From Arthrobacter globiformis (GTDB lineage Bacteria > Actinomycetota > Actinomycetes > Actinomycetales > Micrococcaceae): a stretch of 64,000 nucleotides of DNA. Under the pieces are notes generated by a model. It made no database searches and was not told where the DNA came from. It was given only the letters and a program-made list of their open reading frames with translations. The stretch is taken from assembly GCF_030815865.1 (NCBI RefSeq), contig NZ_JAUSXI010000001.1, positions 744,001-808,000 on the forward strand, read 5' to 3'. The position numbers and the translations under genes are program-made. Positions 26,163-36,152 of this stretch are shown here, in pieces; the first letter of the stretch is position 1; every line of letters begins with the position of its first letter.

Positions 26163-27257
26163 TCAGTCAAACGATGTAATTACCGACCGAGCTATTGCGC
26201 CACCTTCAAGCTTCTTGTAGGCGTCGTTGATGTCCCGCAGTGAGATTTCCTGGGAAATCAGATCATCCAGGTTTAGCTGGCCATCAAGATATAGCTGGGC
26301 ATAGCGCGGTATATCCTTTTTGATATTGGTTGACCCCATCTTGATGCCCTGAATCTTCTTCTGCCCGAAAATCATCTCGGTCATTACGTCGACTTCAATT
26401 TTGCGACCCGGTTGCTGGACACCGATCAGGTAGGCGCTTCCTCCCATTCTGGCCATGGAAAGAGCATCCTCCGCCGTCTGCTTCAGCCCGACAACTTCAA
26501 ATGAGTGATCGGATCCACCCCCGGTAATCTCACGCACTGCCTTTACCACATCGACATCTGCCGAATTTATTACGTGAGTGGCGCCGAATTTTTTTGCTAG
26601 GTCCAGCTTTGACGGCTGCACATCGATTGCAATAATCGTGGCAGCGCCTGCAAGACGGGCACCGCTAAGGACGCTGAGTCCCACACCGCCTACGCCTATG
26701 ACGGCGACGGAGTCGCCTGGCCGCACTCCCGCTGTATTAATGGCGGCGCCAGCTCCGGTGATAACCCCGCACCCCAGAAGCGCTGCGCGGCTGAAGGGGA
26801 TGCCTTTGGGTACTTTGGCGAGCTGATTGCGATGGGTGAGAATCTCCGCGGCGAAACCGCCGAGCCCGAAGGCCTGGTTGATGGGTGCGCCATTGCGGCT
26901 CAGGCGTGAGGGTTGATCTTCTGCCCGTTGTGTTTCTTCAGGATTTCCACATTGGTAGCTGCGGCCTTCCAAGCAGGACATGCAGTGCCCGCAGTATTGA
27001 ATGAGACTGGCCACGACGTGGTCTCCGGCCTCGAACTCGGTTACTTCTGATCCGACGCTCTGGACGGTGCCGGCAACTTCATGGCCCAAGACAGCAGGCC
27101 AATGAGTTCCTAAATCATGGTTTACGAAGTGCAGATCTGTGTGGCACAGGCCCGAAGCTTCGACCTTGACCCTAACTTCATGAGGTGCGGGGTCATCAAG
27201 AGTAATTTCCTGAACCTGGAACTGACCATGCAGGTTGTCAACGACTGCAGCCTTCAT
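26163..27257 (-). CDS. Zinc-dependent alcohol dehydrogenase (second)
   Basis: This 364-residue MDR dehydrogenase has catalytic zinc ligands Cys in GLCHTD, His in GHEVAG and Cys in ALLGCGVITGAG, structural zinc Cys residues from YCGHCMSC to YQCG, and the NAD motif GVGGVGLSVLSGA. The ATG at 27257 follows GAGGAAAT; the longer frame to 27290 is not conserved. It is only distantly related to the dehydrogenase at 14669. It is cotranscribed with an aldehyde dehydrogenase upstream and the APH kinase downstream. A different alcohol substrate from the first operon is likely. Confidence 0.95.
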   Translation of the reverse strand: MKAAVVDNLHGQFQVQEITLDDPAPHEVRVKVEASGLCHTDLHFVNHDLGTHWPAVLGHEVAGTVQSVGSEVTEFEAGDHVVASLIQYCGHCMSCLEGRSYQCGNPEETQRAEDQPSRLSRNGAPINQAFGLGGFAAEILTHRNQLAKVPKGIPFSRAALLGCGVITGAGAAINTAGVRPGDSVAVIGVGGVGLSVLSGARLAGAATIIAIDVQPSKLDLAKKFGATHVINSADVDVVKAVREITGGGSDHSFEVVGLKQTAEDALSMARMGGSAYLIGVQQPGRKIEVDVMTEMIFGQKKIQGIKMGSTNIKKDIPRYAQLYLDGQLNLDDLISQEISLRDINDAYKKLEGGAIARSVITSFD

Positions 27258-27383
27258 ATTTCCTCGTTCCATCGACAAATTGGGAACCAAGCCTGTTGGT
27301 TCAGATTTGGGCGGTTGAGTTGTGGCAGGGACAAACAGGGCCTGCGGCCGTGCCAGGATGCGCCCTGGCGGTGGGAGGGGGAA

Positions 27384-28823
27384 TTAGCCAGCATGGTAAA
27401 TGGATTTGAGTTGCTGGTAGCCCGCCAGTGCTTCGGGGCCGAATTCCCGCCCTAGGCCGCTGGCCTTGACGCCGCCAAATGGGGCGTTGAAGTCGAGTGC
27501 ATAGCCGTTGATGCCGATCGTGCCGGTCTGCACTCGGCGCGCCACAGATAGGGCGCGTTCGTGGTCTGTCGACCAGACAGAGCCACCTAGACCGAATTCA
27601 GAGTCGTTGGCGATCGTCACGGCATCATCTTCGGTGTCGTACTTGATGATCGCGAGAACAGGGCCGAAAATTTCTGCCTGGGCTATGGTCGAACTGTTGT
27701 CGACATCTGCGAAAACGGTGGGCTCGACGAACCATCCACGGTTGAATTGGGAGGGTCGGGCTCCGCCGGCGACGATCCGCGCGCCGCTCTCGCGTCCGGC
27801 GGCGATGTATCCTTCCACGCGGTCGCGGTGTTCCTTCGACGCCAGTGGGCCGACATCGGTGCCCGGATCTAGAGGGTCTCCGACCTTCAGGGAAGTGGCC
27901 CAGGCAGCTACGGCACTGACGATTTCGTCATACCGGCTGGCTGGAGCGAGAATTCGGGTACTGGCCGCACACGTCTGTCCGTTATTGGGAATTGCAACAT
28001 GCAACAACCCATTAACGACCTCGTCGAGGTCTGCGTCGTCGAGGATGATTGCAGCGGACTTGCCACCCAGTTCCAGGCTGACCGGCCTCAGCAGCGCGCC
28101 GCAGGCCTGTCCGATCGCCCGGCCGGCGGCTGTTGACCCCGTGAATGAGACTTTATCCACCCCGGGGTGCGACACAATGTAGGCGCCAAGCTCCCGGCCA
28201 CCCGGCACCCAGTTAATGACGCCCGCCGGTACCCGCGCCTCCTGGACCGCTTCGGCGAAGATAAAACTGTCCAGCACAGTACCCGGGGAAGGCTTGATAA
28301 CAAGAGTGCACCCGGCGGCCATAGCCGGGGCAATCTTTGAGACCGCCAACAGGACCGGGTAGTTCCAGGGAACAATACCCGCGACGACACCGATCGGCGA
28401 CCGGCGCACCTCCGTGCTAGACCCGAGTGGTGAAGCACGCAGCTCCTCTGTCTGCATTGCCCGGGCTTGCTGGGCGTAGTAGCGAAATACCGAGACGACA
28501 TAGTGTCCTTCGAAGGCGCGACTCAATTCATGAGGCATGCCGTTCTGCTGGCTTATCACCAGGGACAACTCGTCAATCCGCTTCTCCAGTGCATCAGCCA
28601 CCCGGTCTAACACGTCGGCGCGCTCGGCCGGGGCGCTCTGCCCCCAGCCCGATTCGAAGGCGCTCCGCGCGGCGGCCACGGCCCGGTCCACATCAGCCGG
28701 CTCTGCCTCTGGAACGCTGCCCAACACTTCTTCGGTCGTGGCGTTAATGACGTCGATGCGATTCGATCCGCTGGGCTGGACCCACTCGCCCCCGATAAAA
28801 AATGTCTTGTGATCCAACGACAC
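27384..28823 (-). CDS. Aldehyde dehydrogenase (second)
   Basis: This 479-residue NAD(P)+ aldehyde dehydrogenase has its catalytic Glu in VSLELGGKSAA and nucleophilic Cys in NNGQTCAASTRIL, plus VPWNYP and FTGSTAAGR cofactor segments. A GTG at 28823, eight bases after AAGGAGC, is the best start because the family N-terminus (DHKTFFIGGEW) begins right there; the frame continues to 28868. It is the first gene of the leftward operon and is divergent from the MarR gene, whose product is its likely regulator. Confidence 0.93.
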   Translation of the reverse strand: MSLDHKTFFIGGEWVQPSGSNRIDVINATTEEVLGSVPEAEPADVDRAVAAARSAFESGWGQSAPAERADVLDRVADALEKRIDELSLVISQQNGMPHELSRAFEGHYVVSVFRYYAQQARAMQTEELRASPLGSSTEVRRSPIGVVAGIVPWNYPVLLAVSKIAPAMAAGCTLVIKPSPGTVLDSFIFAEAVQEARVPAGVINWVPGGRELGAYIVSHPGVDKVSFTGSTAAGRAIGQACGALLRPVSLELGGKSAAIILDDADLDEVVNGLLHVAIPNNGQTCAASTRILAPASRYDEIVSAVAAWATSLKVGDPLDPGTDVGPLASKEHRDRVEGYIAAGRESGARIVAGGARPSQFNRGWFVEPTVFADVDNSSTIAQAEIFGPVLAIIKYDTEDDAVTIANDSEFGLGGSVWSTDHERALSVARRVQTGTIGINGYALDFNAPFGGVKASGLGREFGPEALAGYQQLKSIYHAG

Positions 28824-29113
28824 AACTAAGCTCCTTTGCTTCAGGGAAATGCGAGGAAAGAACCCCAAGGCGTAGCCCTAGGGATGTGCATGATTGAGCG
28901 TCGATATTCGCGTACGACTCATTCACGTGACCCACGACACGACCAGACTAAGGCAGGAACGCGGAGAAGGTCAACACTACGATCGGATCATATAAAAATT
29001 TTGTAGCATTTAATTTTCCGCCACCCTGCACGGCCCAAACCAGCGGGATGGCGGCGGAATCACGGGGTAATGTGACCCTTGACACGGTAGCGGCGGCGTG
29101 TCAGAGTTCAGGA

Positions 29114-29773
29114 ATGCTTCGAACCCCGAACCAAAATGCGGAAGATGAGGAACCAGCATCCCCGCCTGCGGAACAGCTGACGGTCTGGCCAAAAGCCCTA
29201 CGACTGGCCAAGGAGCTTCGCCCGCCCCTGACTATGCTCGGCATCTTCCTCCGGGAAACGAACCCCGGGGAAAGACTCACTACCTCGCAATGCCTGGTGC
29301 TCAGCCAGCTTTCCGGCGCCGATTCGCTGCCCATGTCAGAACTCGCGGCGGCGGACAACAAAGTTCTATCAACGATGACGGAACTCGTCGGACGGCTCGT
29401 CGCCGCCGGCTATGTAACCAAAGACAATGGGGTTGAGGACCGCCGTCAGGTTCGCGTTTCGATTACCGACTCCGGCCGCACGGCGCTTGCGGCAACTCTT
29501 CTCCTCAGAACCGAGTTGCTGGCCAGCAGGATTGACGGTCTAACCGGAACCGAGCAAAGCGCCCTCGAAGCTGCATTGCCGGCGTTATGGAAACTGGCTG
29601 CGATTGACCCCACTATCTGGCCTCGAGTGGTCCGGCAGCCGCTGCCACGGCGACGGACTGGTAAAACCTTACGCGCAAACGAGCCGAGCGGGTCGGAAGT
29701 GGCACCAAGCGCCGGACGAAAAGAATCCAGGAAAATTCAGACTCAAGCCGTAAGAGGTCGTGAGAGCAGATGA
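29114..29773 (+). CDS. MarR-family transcriptional regulator
   Basis: This is a winged-helix regulator of about 219 residues. The MarR core runs from LTTSQCLVLSQLSG through LPMSELAAADNKVLSTMTELVGRLVAAGYV to the wing NGVEDRRQVRVSIT. It has an unusually long basic C-terminal tail rich in Arg and Lys. The start is uncertain: 29114 is an ATG near the conserved part, but in-frame starts exist back to 29048 and no clear ribosome binding site decides. It is divergent from the ALDH-ADH-APH operon, which it probably controls; the intergenic AT-rich stretch around 28990-29025 is the likely operator region. Confidence 0.8.
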   Translation: MLRTPNQNAEDEEPASPPAEQLTVWPKALRLAKELRPPLTMLGIFLRETNPGERLTTSQCLVLSQLSGADSLPMSELAAADNKVLSTMTELVGRLVAAGYVTKDNGVEDRRQVRVSITDSGRTALAATLLLRTELLASRIDGLTGTEQSALEAALPALWKLAAIDPTIWPRVVRQPLPRRRTGKTLRANEPSGSEVAPSAGRKESRKIQTQAVRGRESR

Positions 29774-30168
29774 GAAACAGCTAGAGGCGAGCGATACGAG
29801 TTGGCCAGCTTTGGGGCCGGCCACCCACTGCAGCTTCCGAGCGACATGGTCCCGGCTGCGCCGACCCTGAAAACGTGGTCCGAGTCCAATCGGATGCAGC
29901 CTGGCTGCGAACCTGCATCGAATCGGGGCATCCCCTTCAGCGACCCGATGAACACGACGCAAGTTGCAGCTTCAGCGAGAGCACAGTTACGTGCCTGCAA
30001 CAGGGCCCTTCAAGGGCTCGGGTCAACCCGCTTCCAGTCGCACACTGGGGGAGCGGCACATGCGGCTTACGGCCGGACGCCCCTTACCCCTCTCATAACA
30101 CTTCACCTCTGGGTGTTCCGCACTCGATGCGGCCAGAGGCACGAGATTCAACCCAAGAGAAGGCAAAA

Positions 30169-31533
30169 ATGTCCCTACCTGTTAATCACCAATCGTCAAA
30201 AGCGACGATCGACGTGCGTGAAGAAATTGCAAATTCCCAGCTGCGGCCCCGTCACTGGGCCTTGGTTTGCCTAATATCACTTGCCATCGTCTTCGATGGC
30301 ATAGACACACTGGTTCCCTCTCTTGTGATCCCCACCCTGCAAAAGCTTTGGCAGCTCTCGCCAGGCCAAAGCGGACTGCTGGTCTCCGCCGGACTAATCG
30401 GGTTTGCCGTCGGGTCGCTGACGCATGGACCTGTTGCCGACCGGTTTGGACGCCGACCGGTATTCGTTGCCGGGCTTCTGATCTCTGGAGTGCTCAGTGT
30501 GCTGACGGGAGCAATGGGAACCTCCTTTGAAATGTTTGTCATTCTTAGGGCGCTCACCGGCGTCGGGCTGGGCATCCTACTGCCACTAGGAATTGCCTAC
30601 CTCAACGAATGCATGCCCCGACACGCAAGAAACCGGCTGTCTGTACTTAGCGCTGTCGGTTTCTCTGCCGGGGGTGTTATCGCTGCCATCTTCGGCATCT
30701 TCCTGATGCCCACCCTCGGTTGGCAGTCGCTGTTCTACCTCGGCGGCACCACAATACTGCTGGCCGTGCTTTACCACTTTGTGCTGCCCGAATCCCCCGA
30801 GTTCCTCGTCTCCCGGGGCAGGGTCGCTGAGGCGGCAGCTGTCCTGAGCCGGCTTCGCCCGGAGCGGGCAGACTCATACCGGCAAAGCACGCTGGTACCT
30901 GGTATTCAAATTGATCCCCAGGTCAAAGACTGGCGTCTGCCGCTGAGCCGGACGTACCGCGGTCGGACGCTGGCCTTGTGGTACACCACGTTCCTTTTGC
31001 TGTTCGCCGCATACGGCCTGACCGCGTGGACGCCGACGTTGATGATCGGCCGGGGTCTTGGCCAGGCAACTGGTTTCACCCTTGGTGCCGTCCTGGCGGC
31101 GGTCGCCATCATCGGTGGGCTTGGCGGAGCCTACATTGCCGACCGCTGGCTCGGGGCCCGCCGAACGGTCATGATCGCGGCCGGCCTTGGTGCTGCTTCT
31201 TCGGTAGGCATTGGAGTTGTCAGCACAGGACTGCTCAGCATCATCACAGTGAGCACCACCGGCCTTTTTCTCCAAGGCGCGCTATTCGTTCTTTACAGCT
31301 TTGGTCCTCAGGTTTACCCAGTCCACGCAAGAAGCACCGGACAAGGGCTAATGATGGGCGTCGGACGCTGCGGTGCGGTCCTCGGACCCTATATCGGTGG
31401 TATCCTCATCGGCATGCTCGGTGGCGGTGACTCGCTCTTCTTTGTAGTCGCAGCCGCAGCAGTGCTTTCGATTCCTGGGCTCCTGCTATTCATTGTTTTC
31501 CAGAAACGCCAGGACGCTAGAACCGTATCCTGA
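30169..31533 (+). CDS. MFS transporter, aromatic acid:H+ symporter (AAHS) type
   Basis: This 454-residue polytopic membrane protein has about 12 hydrophobic segments. The first helix carries VFDGIDTLVPSLVIPTL with the acidic residues typical of AAHS carriers, and loop 2-3 has the MFS signature GPVADRFGRRP. These carriers import benzoate-, protocatechuate- or gentisate-like acids. The ATG at 30169 follows AGAGAAGG; the long frame back to 29875 adds a non-conserved extension. The 395 bp upstream to the MarR stop show no other gene. Confidence 0.9.
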   Translation: MSLPVNHQSSKATIDVREEIANSQLRPRHWALVCLISLAIVFDGIDTLVPSLVIPTLQKLWQLSPGQSGLLVSAGLIGFAVGSLTHGPVADRFGRRPVFVAGLLISGVLSVLTGAMGTSFEMFVILRALTGVGLGILLPLGIAYLNECMPRHARNRLSVLSAVGFSAGGVIAAIFGIFLMPTLGWQSLFYLGGTTILLAVLYHFVLPESPEFLVSRGRVAEAAAVLSRLRPERADSYRQSTLVPGIQIDPQVKDWRLPLSRTYRGRTLALWYTTFLLLFAAYGLTAWTPTLMIGRGLGQATGFTLGAVLAAVAIIGGLGGAYIADRWLGARRTVMIAAGLGAASSVGIGVVSTGLLSIITVSTTGLFLQGALFVLYSFGPQVYPVHARSTGQGLMMGVGRCGAVLGPYIGGILIGMLGGGDSLFFVVAAAAVLSIPGLLLFIVFQKRQDARTVS

Positions 31534-31881
31534 GAACCTGATCTCACCGCAGCATCAAGCGAGCCCTCCACTTCGAGGACGAATATCGGAGGCGACGACT
31601 AGAGCGGTGCCCAGAAGATCGTTAGCTTGCGATCCGAGAGGCGATTTTGCTCGCCGCCATTCCTCCATGGACCACACGATTCCAAGGCCCGGGAGTATAC
31701 GGGGCAACATACAGTGCAGCGATCCCGGTCAAAGATAAGGAATTTAAGGTTCTCCAGGATCTGACGGTAAGAGACTCACCGCTAAACGCCGCCGGTCGGC
31801 GGGGTCGGCAAGGGCTAGTCCACCGTCGCCGGTACCTTCCTGGTCCGTCAGATTGTGTCGCTTTACCGTTGATCACGCTCC

Positions 31882-31919
31882 GAACGGCGCCGTTCAGTTG
31901 TCACGGAACGGCGTCGTTC
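31882..31919. promoter_or_regulatory. Two near-identical 14-bp palindromes, 24 bp apart
   Basis: GAACGGCGCCGTTC (31882-31895) is a perfect palindrome and GAACGGCGTCGTTC (31906-31919) repeats it with one change. Two dyads one or two helical turns apart are typical of a dimeric repressor such as a TetR-type protein. They lie about 280 bp before the phosphatase start in a 660-bp stretch with no other supported gene. No TetR gene is nearby. Confidence 0.45.
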
Positions 31920-32199
31920 GGTTCTGATCTGAGGGGTTGCCCAATACGGGTCTTGCTTCGTCTGGGAGACTGCCACAAATTTTCGAGTTCCCTGATTCCA
32001 TGCGTTAAGACCCAAGTTCTGTGGCTGAAGTCCAGTTGCTCGGGTACCGATGCTGAAGCTCGTCGCTGTCGCAGGCCTGGCCAATGTCCAGTCCCTTGTG
32101 CCCTCGAAACTACCAACACATTGTTTCGCCGTCATTAGGAGTTTCTTTGTCTGCAACACCGGCCAAGACAGCTCCCTCACCCGAAAGAAGCTCAGCTAC

Positions 32200-33015
32200 A
32201 TGACCATGAAAGAAGATATCTGCGGCTCCTCTGACCTCATCTACAGCCCACTGGTTAACCTGCGGGATCTGGGGGGTCTGCCTGTGGCGGGTGGTCGCGT
32301 CCGCAGCGGGCTGCTGCTGCGCAGCGACGACGTTTCTGTCACCACCGGCGACCAGGCCGCACAACTGGTGGCTGAGGGGCTTACAACCATTCTCGACCTT
32401 CGGTCCCAGGAGGAAACGCGGCGGAGTGGGCGCGGACCCTTGGGCAGGTTGCCCGTCACGTACCACCATCTGCCCCTGATGCCTAACTTGAGCAGTCCGG
32501 ACCATCAGACCGAAAATTTCCGCGACCGCACAGCCGAAGGCATAGGTCGCTGGTACGTCCGGCTGCTGGAATCCCGGGCGGAAACTATCGTCAAGGGTCT
32601 GGACATCATCGCGGATACCCGTGGAACGGTCATTTTTCACTGTGCCGGCGGCAAGGACCGCACCGGAGTGTTTGCCGCATGCATCCTCACAGTGTTGGGC
32701 GCTGATGCTCTCACGGTGGTTACCGACTACGCCCGGACACAGGAGAGCCTGGGGGCGCTCACGGCCAGGCTGGGTCCTCTGATGCAATCGCCCATTGGCG
32801 GAATACTCGCCCGGAGCACCGGCGCATCGGGAGGTGATACCGCGACAGCAGCAGTGCCTGTACGGGCGATCATGTCCGCGGCTCCCGACAACATGTTGAA
32901 TATGCTCTCGGAGCTGGAGCGCCGCTACGGTGGAATCGTCCCGTTCCTCAAGTCCGAGGGTCTATCCGATGACACCATCATCCGGTTGAACGACCGCCTG
33001 GTGAGATTAGGGTAA
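32200..33015 (+). CDS. Tyrosine phosphatase family protein (LipA/PtpB-like)
   Basis: This 271-residue protein carries the P-loop phosphatase signature HCAGGKDRTG (Cys-x5-Arg, with the K-D of the MptpB/LipA group). It begins with NLRDLGGLPVAGGRVRSGLLLRSD, the usual N-terminal motif of that group. Members dephosphorylate phosphotyrosine or phosphoinositides. There is no signal peptide, so it is probably cytoplasmic. The ATG at 32200 starts the conserved region; the frame to 32050 is upstream sequence. The role in this locus is unknown. Confidence 0.85.
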   Translation: MTMKEDICGSSDLIYSPLVNLRDLGGLPVAGGRVRSGLLLRSDDVSVTTGDQAAQLVAEGLTTILDLRSQEETRRSGRGPLGRLPVTYHHLPLMPNLSSPDHQTENFRDRTAEGIGRWYVRLLESRAETIVKGLDIIADTRGTVIFHCAGGKDRTGVFAACILTVLGADALTVVTDYARTQESLGALTARLGPLMQSPIGGILARSTGASGGDTATAAVPVRAIMSAAPDNMLNMLSELERRYGGIVPFLKSEGLSDDTIIRLNDRLVRLG

Positions 33016-33137
33016 GCGACGGCTCTGAGCGCTCACACCGTTCAATTCTCGGTCGGGCCAGCCCCGATCCATGCAAGCCGAAGTTACTGCCACCGCCAGC
33101 CGGTCACGAACGCCTTTAGCGGTCTCTTTGGTCCCAC

Positions 33138-33470
33138 TCAGCCGATGGTCACCCCCGGCTCCGCAGGCATCCGGATCTTAAATCGTGTGGAAAGATTGCG
33201 GAAGTTGGGGGATTCTACGGTTGGCTTTAAAGACGCCGTTGATGGGTCCGTAGTAGGCCCGTGGGTGTGGAAGTAGACCAGGCACAGGGCGCTGTCTTCC
33301 CGTTGAGTGGCAGCCCGAGGCGGGAGTTTCGGGAGGGGACCGGACAGCTGGCGTGATGAATACTGTTGAGCTTCCGGGAGCAATGCCCGCGAGGTTCACG
33401 TCGTGGTGGGTCACGTCGTGAGTGTCAGCCAGCCGCGGTGTCCCAAAGCGTCCTGCTGGATGCTCCATGC
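33138..33470 (-). pseudogene. ISL3-family transposase, C-terminal remnant
   Basis: Read across two frames, the minus strand gives LVYFHTHGP, then GPINGVFKANRRI, then ESPNFRNLSTRFKIRM, in the order of the ISL3 C-terminus (SNGxxEAxNxRI and GFRNxxNYxxR). The rest of the transposase is gone. Evidence is partial. Confidence 0.4.
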
Positions 33471-33539
33471 GGACTTCGTTGACTCGGTGGTCACCCGTGG
33501 CCCAGGGCCACGCGTTGACAACATTTACCTCAGAAGTTT

Positions 33540-34541
33540 TCAGCCTGCAGCCTCTAAGTGCGCGACCGGCGGAATTTTATCGCGATAGACAAAGGTGCTG
33601 CGTTTGAAGACTTCAGCAATTACTGAGGAACGTACGGCGGCGACGTCGTCATCGGCGCGGATTGCTTCTGTGAGCTCGCGCAGTTCTCCCATGCTCCTCA
33701 CGGCTACTTGGGCGAGGAGGTGTTGGTCTGAGGCGGATGCCCATCTGGTCTCGGGGCGGGAAGCCAGGCGCCTGCCTGCACGGTCACTGCGTCCGTGACA
33801 ACTGATCATGATGACGGCTTCGATGGGGAAGCCGAGAGCCGCCGGGTCGACAATGGCGCGGATGAACAGCGCGCCTGATGAAATCATCGAATCCAGGCGG
33901 CGCCTGACTGTTGCCTTCGAGATGGACAACACGGATGCCAGCTCGTCTGCCGAAGCTCGGCCATTTCTGCTGAGCATCCGGGCGAGTTCATTGTTGGTTT
34001 GGTCGAGGGGCTCAAGTTGCGTGCCAACGCGGAGGCTCGCGAGTCCGGAATCCTCCTCCGGGTGGAGAGCGGCGTACTGCTCGTTTGTGAGCACTGCAGG
34101 TCGCCAGCCTGAGACGCTGCGGAAGTAGTCCAGCAGCGGTGCCATGGTGAAGTGCTGAATTCCGTCGAGGGAGCCCAGTTCTTCATATAGAAAATGACTG
34201 AGTTTATTCACTGGCAGCAGCAGCTCGGCGGTGCATTCGTTCGCACGGGAGAGTGTCGCTACCCAGATCGTTTCCCCCCGTTCGGCCAGCCATGTTGCCG
34301 CTTTCCGAACAGATCTTGGTTCTGCAGTCAGTGTTAGAAGGAAAATCGAGTTGAGTCCGCTCGCGTAGGGATTGACGACGGCGTTCGTTTGAACAATTCC
34401 TGCTTCGAGCAATTTGTTTCCGCGGCGTGCCACGGTGCGCTCCTGCTGACCAATCACGTCCGCGATATTCCTCCAGGACGCACGTCCATTGCGAACGAGA
34501 GCCGCCACAATCTGCCGGTCCATCTCGTCGAGGTTCTCCAT
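33540..34541 (-). CDS. Lrp/AsnC-family regulator with two HTH domains
   Basis: This 333-residue regulator has two AsnC-type modules. The first helix-turn-helix starts LDEMDRQIVAALVRNGRASWRNIADVIG near the N-terminus; the second starts DQTNNELARMLSRNGRASADELASVL near residue 165. Each is followed by an alpha/beta effector domain. Double-length AsnC proteins are common in actinobacteria. The ATG at 34541 follows GGAAGG; upstream frame to 34562 is short. It lies 141 bp after the amidohydrolase gene on the same strand and probably regulates that locus in response to an amino-acid-like ligand. Confidence 0.88.
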   Translation of the reverse strand: MENLDEMDRQIVAALVRNGRASWRNIADVIGQQERTVARRGNKLLEAGIVQTNAVVNPYASGLNSIFLLTLTAEPRSVRKAATWLAERGETIWVATLSRANECTAELLLPVNKLSHFLYEELGSLDGIQHFTMAPLLDYFRSVSGWRPAVLTNEQYAALHPEEDSGLASLRVGTQLEPLDQTNNELARMLSRNGRASADELASVLSISKATVRRRLDSMISSGALFIRAIVDPAALGFPIEAVIMISCHGRSDRAGRRLASRPETRWASASDQHLLAQVAVRSMGELRELTEAIRADDDVAAVRSSVIAEVFKRSTFVYRDKIPPVAHLEAAG

Positions 34542-34682
34542 GAGGATGGGTTCCTTCCACAATTGGGGATGTACACAGAGTAGGGTACGAGCGACTGGTG
34601 GGAAATCCGGGGCTTACCAAATTGAAACACCAGTCCCTCGCACCCTGCCAAGCGGGCGGCCCTGCGAAAACGACCTTGGCTT

Positions 34683-36152
34683 TCAGATGCTCTGCATATT
34701 GAGTTCATCCTGAAGTTCGTTGATTCTTGCGCGGCGGACCGGCGGTGCCATGACGTCGTCCGGTATCGGACAGATGTAGGGGGTCTCTGCAATGATGGTG
34801 TCGAACTCGGCCTTTGCGTCGGCGATGAGTCCCTGGTCGGCGAACAGGGACACGGCAGTGCCGGACATTGCTTTGGCCGCGTAGATCATGCCCTTGTGTG
34901 CGGCAGGCAGCTTGCCCTGCGCTACTACCTGCCAGGTGTGGAGAGGGGTGCCTAGTGCAAAGCTTGCGGCCATGATCTGCACCGTTGGCACAGACCAGCT
35001 GACGTCGCCAACGTCGCTCGAACCCGTCAGCTGCACGCGCGGCAAGGGGCTCTGGTCCGGGACTTCGTCGTGGAGGGCCTTCTCTTCATTGGGGCCCCAT
35101 CCGATCGAGGTCTTGGCGTTGCGGACTTCGCGGTGATCCAGTCCAGCCGCGAAACGGGCGGCAGCGGATTGGTCCATCGCGTCGAAAGGAACGCCACCGA
35201 GGGCCTTTGTGGTTTGATAAAGAACCTGTTCGAGGGCCTCGTTGGGAAGAATCTCGGAGCACGCCCCGTCGAACTCAACGGTGAGTTCAGTTTCGGTCAT
35301 CAGGGCCGCTCCCTTTGCGACCTTGAGCACCCTCTCGTAGAGGTCGCGCATTTGTTGCCCATCTGTGGCACGGATGATGTAGTAGACCGAGGCTCGGGGT
35401 TGCACGACGTTCGGTGACAAGCCGCCTGCGTCGGTAATTGCGTAGTGGATCCGCGCCGTGTCCGGCATATGCTCGCGCAAAAAGTTTGTGCCTACGTTCA
35501 ACAGTTCCACGGCGTCGAGCGCGCTTCGCCCCATGTGCGGTGCTGCGCCGGCATGGGCCGCTACGCCTTTGAAATGGAAGTACACCTGTGCATACGCAAG
35601 CATCAGGTTCTGCTTCCAGAGTGTGCTCGCAAAGGGGTGCCAGGTGATGGCGGCATCAACCCCGGCGAAGGCCCCGGCCTTGACCATAAAGCTCTTTCCG
35701 GCGGCCGCTTCCTCAGCTGGGCACCCGTAGTACCGCACGCGCCCAGGCAGACCGTTCTTCTCCAGATACCGGGCCGTGGCAACGGCCGCGAGGAGCGAAC
35801 CGGCGCCCAACAAGTGATGGCCACACCCTTGACCGTTTCCGGAGTGGTTTCCCGGATCCGGGCATCGCTCCGTGTTTCCGCCGTCCTGGCTCAACTCCGC
35901 TAGGGCGTCATACTCCCCGAGGAATGCGATCACGGGGCCGCCGGATCCCTTCGAGGCAGAGAATGCAGTCGGTATCCCGGCGACCTCCCGCGAGATGGAA
36001 AAACCGTAGTTCTCCGCCAAGGCGATCTGTTTGGCGACCGCGGCGTGTTCCTCCCATCGCAGTTCGGGTTCGTCCCAGATCGAGTCCGACAATGCTGTGA
36101 ATTCCGGGGCCAGAGCCTCGATGTCTTTAATCAAATGATTCAGGTGTTCCAT
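34683..36152 (-). CDS. M20-family amidohydrolase (AbgB-like)
   Basis: This 489-residue zinc hydrolase resembles the AbgB subunit of p-aminobenzoyl-glutamate hydrolase. It has the metal-site segments IAFLGEYDALAEL, GQGCGHHLLGAG and CPAEEAAAGKSFMVKAG, then the dimerisation domain beginning FKGVAAHAGAAP, and a late GSSDVGDVSWSVPT. These enzymes cleave an amide between an amino acid and an acyl or aryl group. The ATG at 36152 follows AAGGGAA. It lies downstream of two small integral membrane proteins and may hydrolyse the compound they handle. Confidence 0.9.
   Translation of the reverse strand: MEHLNHLIKDIEALAPEFTALSDSIWDEPELRWEEHAAVAKQIALAENYGFSISREVAGIPTAFSASKGSGGPVIAFLGEYDALAELSQDGGNTERCPDPGNHSGNGQGCGHHLLGAGSLLAAVATARYLEKNGLPGRVRYYGCPAEEAAAGKSFMVKAGAFAGVDAAITWHPFASTLWKQNLMLAYAQVYFHFKGVAAHAGAAPHMGRSALDAVELLNVGTNFLREHMPDTARIHYAITDAGGLSPNVVQPRASVYYIIRATDGQQMRDLYERVLKVAKGAALMTETELTVEFDGACSEILPNEALEQVLYQTTKALGGVPFDAMDQSAAARFAAGLDHREVRNAKTSIGWGPNEEKALHDEVPDQSPLPRVQLTGSSDVGDVSWSVPTVQIMAASFALGTPLHTWQVVAQGKLPAAHKGMIYAAKAMSGTAVSLFADQGLIADAKAEFDTIIAETPYICPIPDDVMAPPVRRARINELQDELNMQSI

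Noticed and set aside
28971..29007. A sixth copy of the 37-bp operator between MarR and ALDH genes
   Set aside because: TCAACAC and TTGTAGC sit at the right distance, but both arms match only 5/7 and the core has no resemblance in either orientation.
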